The notes under the pieces are model-generated. The model worked only from the letters and a program-made list of their open reading frames with translations, did no database searches and had not been told where the DNA came from. This document shows, piece after piece, positions 5,489 through 6,825 of a stretch of 6,825 nt of DNA. The translations under genes were made by a program, and so were the position numbers. Position 1 is the stretch's first letter; every line of letters starts with the position of its first letter. The DNA is from Candidatus Dormiibacterota bacterium (GTDB lineage: Bacteria > Chloroflexota > Dormibacteria > Aeolococcales > Bog-877), in the NCBI GenBank assembly GCA_030038765.1, contig JASHRA010000077.1, positions 1-6,825 on the forward strand. Direction: 5' to 3'.

Positions 5489-6553
5489 TCAGAGCACTCC
5501 TGAGAGGGCCGCCCGAGCCGGGCTGGGCGGCGGGCCGAAACCACTTGGGGCGAGGTCCCCGGCGCCCTCTCCCCCGGGGACCGGGCCCGCCCCGCTGCGC
5601 CCGGCCAGCTCCAGCACCGCGCGGGCGTTGGCCTCGTCGATCACCAGCACCGAGACCCCGCCGGCGCGGAGCGTTCCCAGGATGGCGGCGGGCTTCTCCG
5701 GCTCGCTGGCCGTGGCCACCACGGTGGGGATCTGGCGCAGGGTCTCGACGGAGAGCGCCACCAGCCGCTCCTGGTGGGGAGAGCTGACCGGACGGCCCTC
5801 GATGTCGAAGTAGTTGCCGAGCACGTCGCCGACCGCGCCCTGGCGCCGCAGCCGGGCCACCTCGACCTCGGTGAGGCAGCCGGAGCGGACCATGGTGCAG
5901 TCGTCGTCGGTGGCGCCGATGCCCACCAGTGCCAGGCTGGCCCCGGCGGAGAGCTCCAGGGTGGCCGCCACCGCCTCCTGGGCCAGCAGCTGGTCCCTCA
6001 CCTCCGCGCTCTCCACGTAGGCGGGCGCGTAGAGGCTCTCGGCGCGGCCCCCGCAGCGATCGGCGAGGGCGCGGCAGATCTCGTTGGGGTTGGTGGGCGC
6101 GTCGATCCTGGGGGAGCCGCCCATGGCGCTGACGAAGGTGGCGTCGAGGCGGTTCCCGGGGCGGAAGTAGCGGGGCACGGCGCCCGCCGTCCGGCCATGG
6201 CCGACCGCCACCACGGAGCCGTCGTGGAGGCGCCGCTCCAGGTACTGCGCCGCCCGCTGGGCGACCGCCTCGCGGCGCGCCTCCGGGGCCGGCCCCGAGG
6301 AGCACACGATGGCGTCGGCGAGACCGAAGCGCCCCCGCAGCTCACGCTCGAGCTCGAGCCGGAGCCAGGGCGGGGCCTGGACGTGGATGGTCACGACGCC
6401 GGTCCGGCGCGCCAGCTCCAGGAGCCGCTGGACCTTGGGCCGGGAGAGGTCGAACTCCCGGGCCAGCTCCTCCTGGGTCCGCTCGTCGATGTAGTAGCGC
6501 TCCGCCAGACGCGCCAGGAGCTCGTAGTCGTCCTGGCGTAGGTCCTCCCTCAA
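5489..6553 (-). CDS. SorC/DeoR-type transcriptional regulator with sugar-phosphate-binding domain
   Basis: The protein has 354 residues from TTG 6553. An N-terminal helix-turn-helix (about 10-54; RYYIDERTQEELAREFDLSR is followed by PKVQRLLELARRTGVV) precedes a sugar-binding domain at about 66-316. VGHGRT (117-122), GGSPRIDAPTNPNEIC (145-160) and GDVLGNYFDIEGRPV (242-256) match the SorC/CggR/LsrR effector domain, which binds phosphorylated sugars. The start was chosen because GGGGGAG lies 6 nt before it and because the in-frame TTG at 6601 falls in the -10 box of the probable promoter. After LELAGR the last 35 or so residues are a Gly/Pro/Ala-rich tail not expected for this family. It is the first gene of the operon and is separated from the aldolase by 1 nt, so it probably regulates its own expression, with a sugar phosphate from this pathway as inducer. 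Confidence 0.9.
   Translation of the reverse strand: MREDLRQDDYELLARLAERYYIDERTQEELAREFDLSRPKVQRLLELARRTGVVTIHVQAPPWLRLELERELRGRFGLADAIVCSSGPAPEARREAVAQRAAQYLERRLHDGSVVAVGHGRTAGAVPRYFRPGNRLDATFVSAMGGSPRIDAPTNPNEICRALADRCGGRAESLYAPAYVESAEVRDQLLAQEAVAATLELSAGASLALVGIGATDDDCTMVRSGCLTEVEVARLRRQGAVGDVLGNYFDIEGRPVSSPHQERLVALSVETLRQIPTVVATASEPEKPAAILGTLRAGGVSVLVIDEANARAVLELAGRSGAGPVPGGEGAGDLAPSGFGPPPSPARAALSGVL
5495..5501 (-). promoter_or_regulatory. Ribosome-binding site deciding the aldolase start
   Basis: AGGAGTG on the minus strand lies 7 nt before ATG 5487 and inside the last codons of the regulator gene. No comparable site precedes the in-frame start at 5544. This supports the 283-residue protein and coupled translation with the regulator. 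Confidence 0.75.
5554..5582 (-). other. Stem-loop in the 3' end of the regulator gene
   Basis: GGTCCCCGG (5554-5562) and CCGGGGACC (5574-5582) are exact inverted repeats with an 11-nt loop. A second, weaker pairing of CCGCCC (5509-5514) with GGGCGG (5525-5530) lies closer to the aldolase. Both fall in the part of the gene encoding the low-complexity tail. They could tune mRNA stability or readthrough between regulator and metabolic genes, but GC content makes chance pairing likely. Confidence 0.35.
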
Positions 6554-6559
6554 GCGATG

Positions 6560-6566
6560 CTCCCCC
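6560..6566 (-). promoter_or_regulatory. Ribosome-binding site deciding the regulator start
   Basis: GGGGGAG on the minus strand lies 6 nt before TTG 6553. Alternative in-frame starts at 6574 (GTG), 6583 (TTG) and 6601 (TTG) have no such site, and the last lies upstream of the predicted transcription start. Confidence 0.65.
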
Positions 6567-6577
6567 GCGCCCACCGT

Positions 6578-6632
6578 GAGCAAATGCCCAACGCCGGGCA
6601 AATTATCGCAAGCCGGCCCACGCCTGGCAAGC
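6578..6632 (-). promoter_or_regulatory. Candidate operator: GCAA-type direct repeats over the operon promoter
   Basis: On the plus strand GAGCAAAT (6578-6585) and GGGCAAAT (6596-6603) are direct repeats 18 bp apart that flank the predicted transcription start and overlap the -10 box. GCAAGC recurs at 6608-6613 and 6627-6632, 19 bp apart, the latter overlapping the -35 box. TGCCC/GGGCA around 6585-6600 also form a short inverted repeat. SorC-family regulators such as CggR bind repeated half-sites as tetramers, so these are reasonable binding sites for the adjacent regulator. The assignment is inferred. Confidence 0.4.
6602..6630 (-). promoter_or_regulatory. Sigma70-like promoter of the regulator-aldolase-HAD-dhaL-dhaK operon
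   Basis: On the minus strand TTGCCA (6625-6630) is followed after exactly 17 nt by GATAAT (6602-6607). Five of six bases match TATAAT and four of six match TTGACA. Transcription should start near 6595, giving a leader of about 42 nt before TTG 6553. Its position directly upstream of the first gene of a tightly spaced operon makes it the main promoter candidate. Confidence 0.65.
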
Positions 6633-6687
6633 GGTTGGCCGCCCCGGCGGCCGAGGGGGCGTGAAGTGGCGCCCTCTCGGTATCATC

Positions 6688-6710
6688 GGGGCCGTCCCGG
6701 AGACGGCCCC
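6688..6710. other. Perfect 9-bp stem-loop upstream of the operon promoter
   Basis: GGGGCCGTC (6688-6696), loop CCGGA, and GACGGCCCC (6702-6710) are exact inverted repeats. The hairpin lies outside any recognised gene, about 60 bp upstream of the -35 box. It has no T tract. It might be the terminator of a gene to the right that reads on the minus strand, or a chance GC hairpin. Confidence 0.35.
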
Positions 6711-6783
6711 CCGGCGCGGCTCCCCCCGTCGGCCCCCAAGCGCGGGTGGCCGGTTTCGCCCCACCGCCTTGCCGGCCGCCGCT

Positions 6784-6801
6784 CTAATTCCACTTAATTA
6801 G
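6784..6801. promoter_or_regulatory. AT-rich island with CTAATT-N6-AATTAG inverted repeat
   Basis: CTAATT (6784-6789) and AATTAG (6796-6801) are exact inverted repeats with a 6-nt spacer, inside the only clearly AT-rich patch of the window (about 6784-6811). TTGCCG at 6770-6775 could serve as a -35 box for a rightward promoter using CTTAAT at 18 nt. No gene was seen between 6554 and the right edge. The patch is probably the control region of a gene beyond the window, but this cannot be tested here. Confidence 0.35.
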
Positions 6802-6825
6802 GGGAAAATTCTGGACCACCGAGCA

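Noticed and set aside
3824..5787. Long plus-strand reading frames opposite the HAD, aldolase and regulator genes (3824-4765 and 4672-5787)
   Set aside because: Both lie antisense to genes with complete catalytic motifs. Their translations are low-complexity and match no family.
5478..6305. Minus-strand frame in another phase of the regulator gene
   Set aside because: Arg/Gly/Pro-rich translation typical of an out-of-phase GC-rich gene; the regulator phase has clear domains.
5774..6541. Plus-strand reading frame (255 codons) opposite the regulator
   Set aside because: Antisense shadow of the SorC gene; composition is biased and no domain is recognisable.
6681..6686. TATCAT as a plus-strand -10 box
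   Set aside because: No acceptable -35 element lies 16-18 nt upstream, and the next bases form a GC hairpin with no gene after it in the window.
6576..6797. Small plus-strand frame (73 codons) in the operon upstream region
   Set aside because: It crosses the minus-strand promoter and the hairpin, has no ribosome-binding site, and has an Arg/Pro-rich composition.
1..6825. Search for CRISPR arrays, tRNA genes, insertion sequences and phage attachment sites
   Set aside because: No repeated spacer pattern, cloverleaf sequence, transposase or terminal inverted repeats were seen.

Overview
The window is GC-rich DNA with tight gene packing, frequent GTG/TTG starts, one apparent leaderless start behind a TANNNT box, and little AT-rich sequence outside the right edge. 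This fits a high-GC bacterium such as an actinobacterium or a GC-rich Chloroflexota/Dormibacterota-like lineage. The sequence alone does not fix the taxon. No rRNA, tRNA, CRISPR array or mobile element was seen.

Left third, plus strand (1-2120): the C-terminal part of an MFS transporter resembling the phosphate:H+ symporter family (cut by the window edge), a small DinB/DUF664-type metal-binding helical-bundle protein, and a flavin/F420 split-barrel (PNPOx-like) protein. A bulged hairpin over the transporter stop and a TAAGCT box placed exactly for a leaderless GTG suggest the DinB gene starts its own transcript.

Convergent junction (2082-2155): two perfect GC-rich hairpins lie back to back, one inside the last codons of the PNPOx gene and one just after its stop. 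They probably form a shared, two-way terminator.

Right two thirds, minus strand (read from 6553 down to 2156): a compact five-gene operon. The order is SorC/DeoR-type sugar-phosphate regulator, class II (zinc) ketose-phosphate aldolase, CbbY-like HAD phosphatase, DhaL and DhaK. Regulator and aldolase are 1 nt apart (TGAgATG), aldolase and phosphatase overlap by GTGA, and the remaining gaps are 35 and 22 nt. A sigma70-like promoter (TTGCCA-17 nt-GATAAT) lies upstream of the regulator and is studded with GCAA-type repeats that may be its operator.

Working model (inference): a DhaK/DhaL kinase phosphorylates dihydroxyacetone or another 1-hydroxy-2-ketose. The aldolase cleaves or forms a ketose-1-phosphate using DHAP, and the HAD enzyme removes a phosphate from a (bis)phosphate product or dead-end by-product. 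The regulator would sense a phosphorylated intermediate. No DhaM phosphotransferase subunit is present, and DhaL carries two changes next to its nucleotide-binding motifs, so the substrate and phosphoryl donor are open. This operon is the most interesting content of the window.
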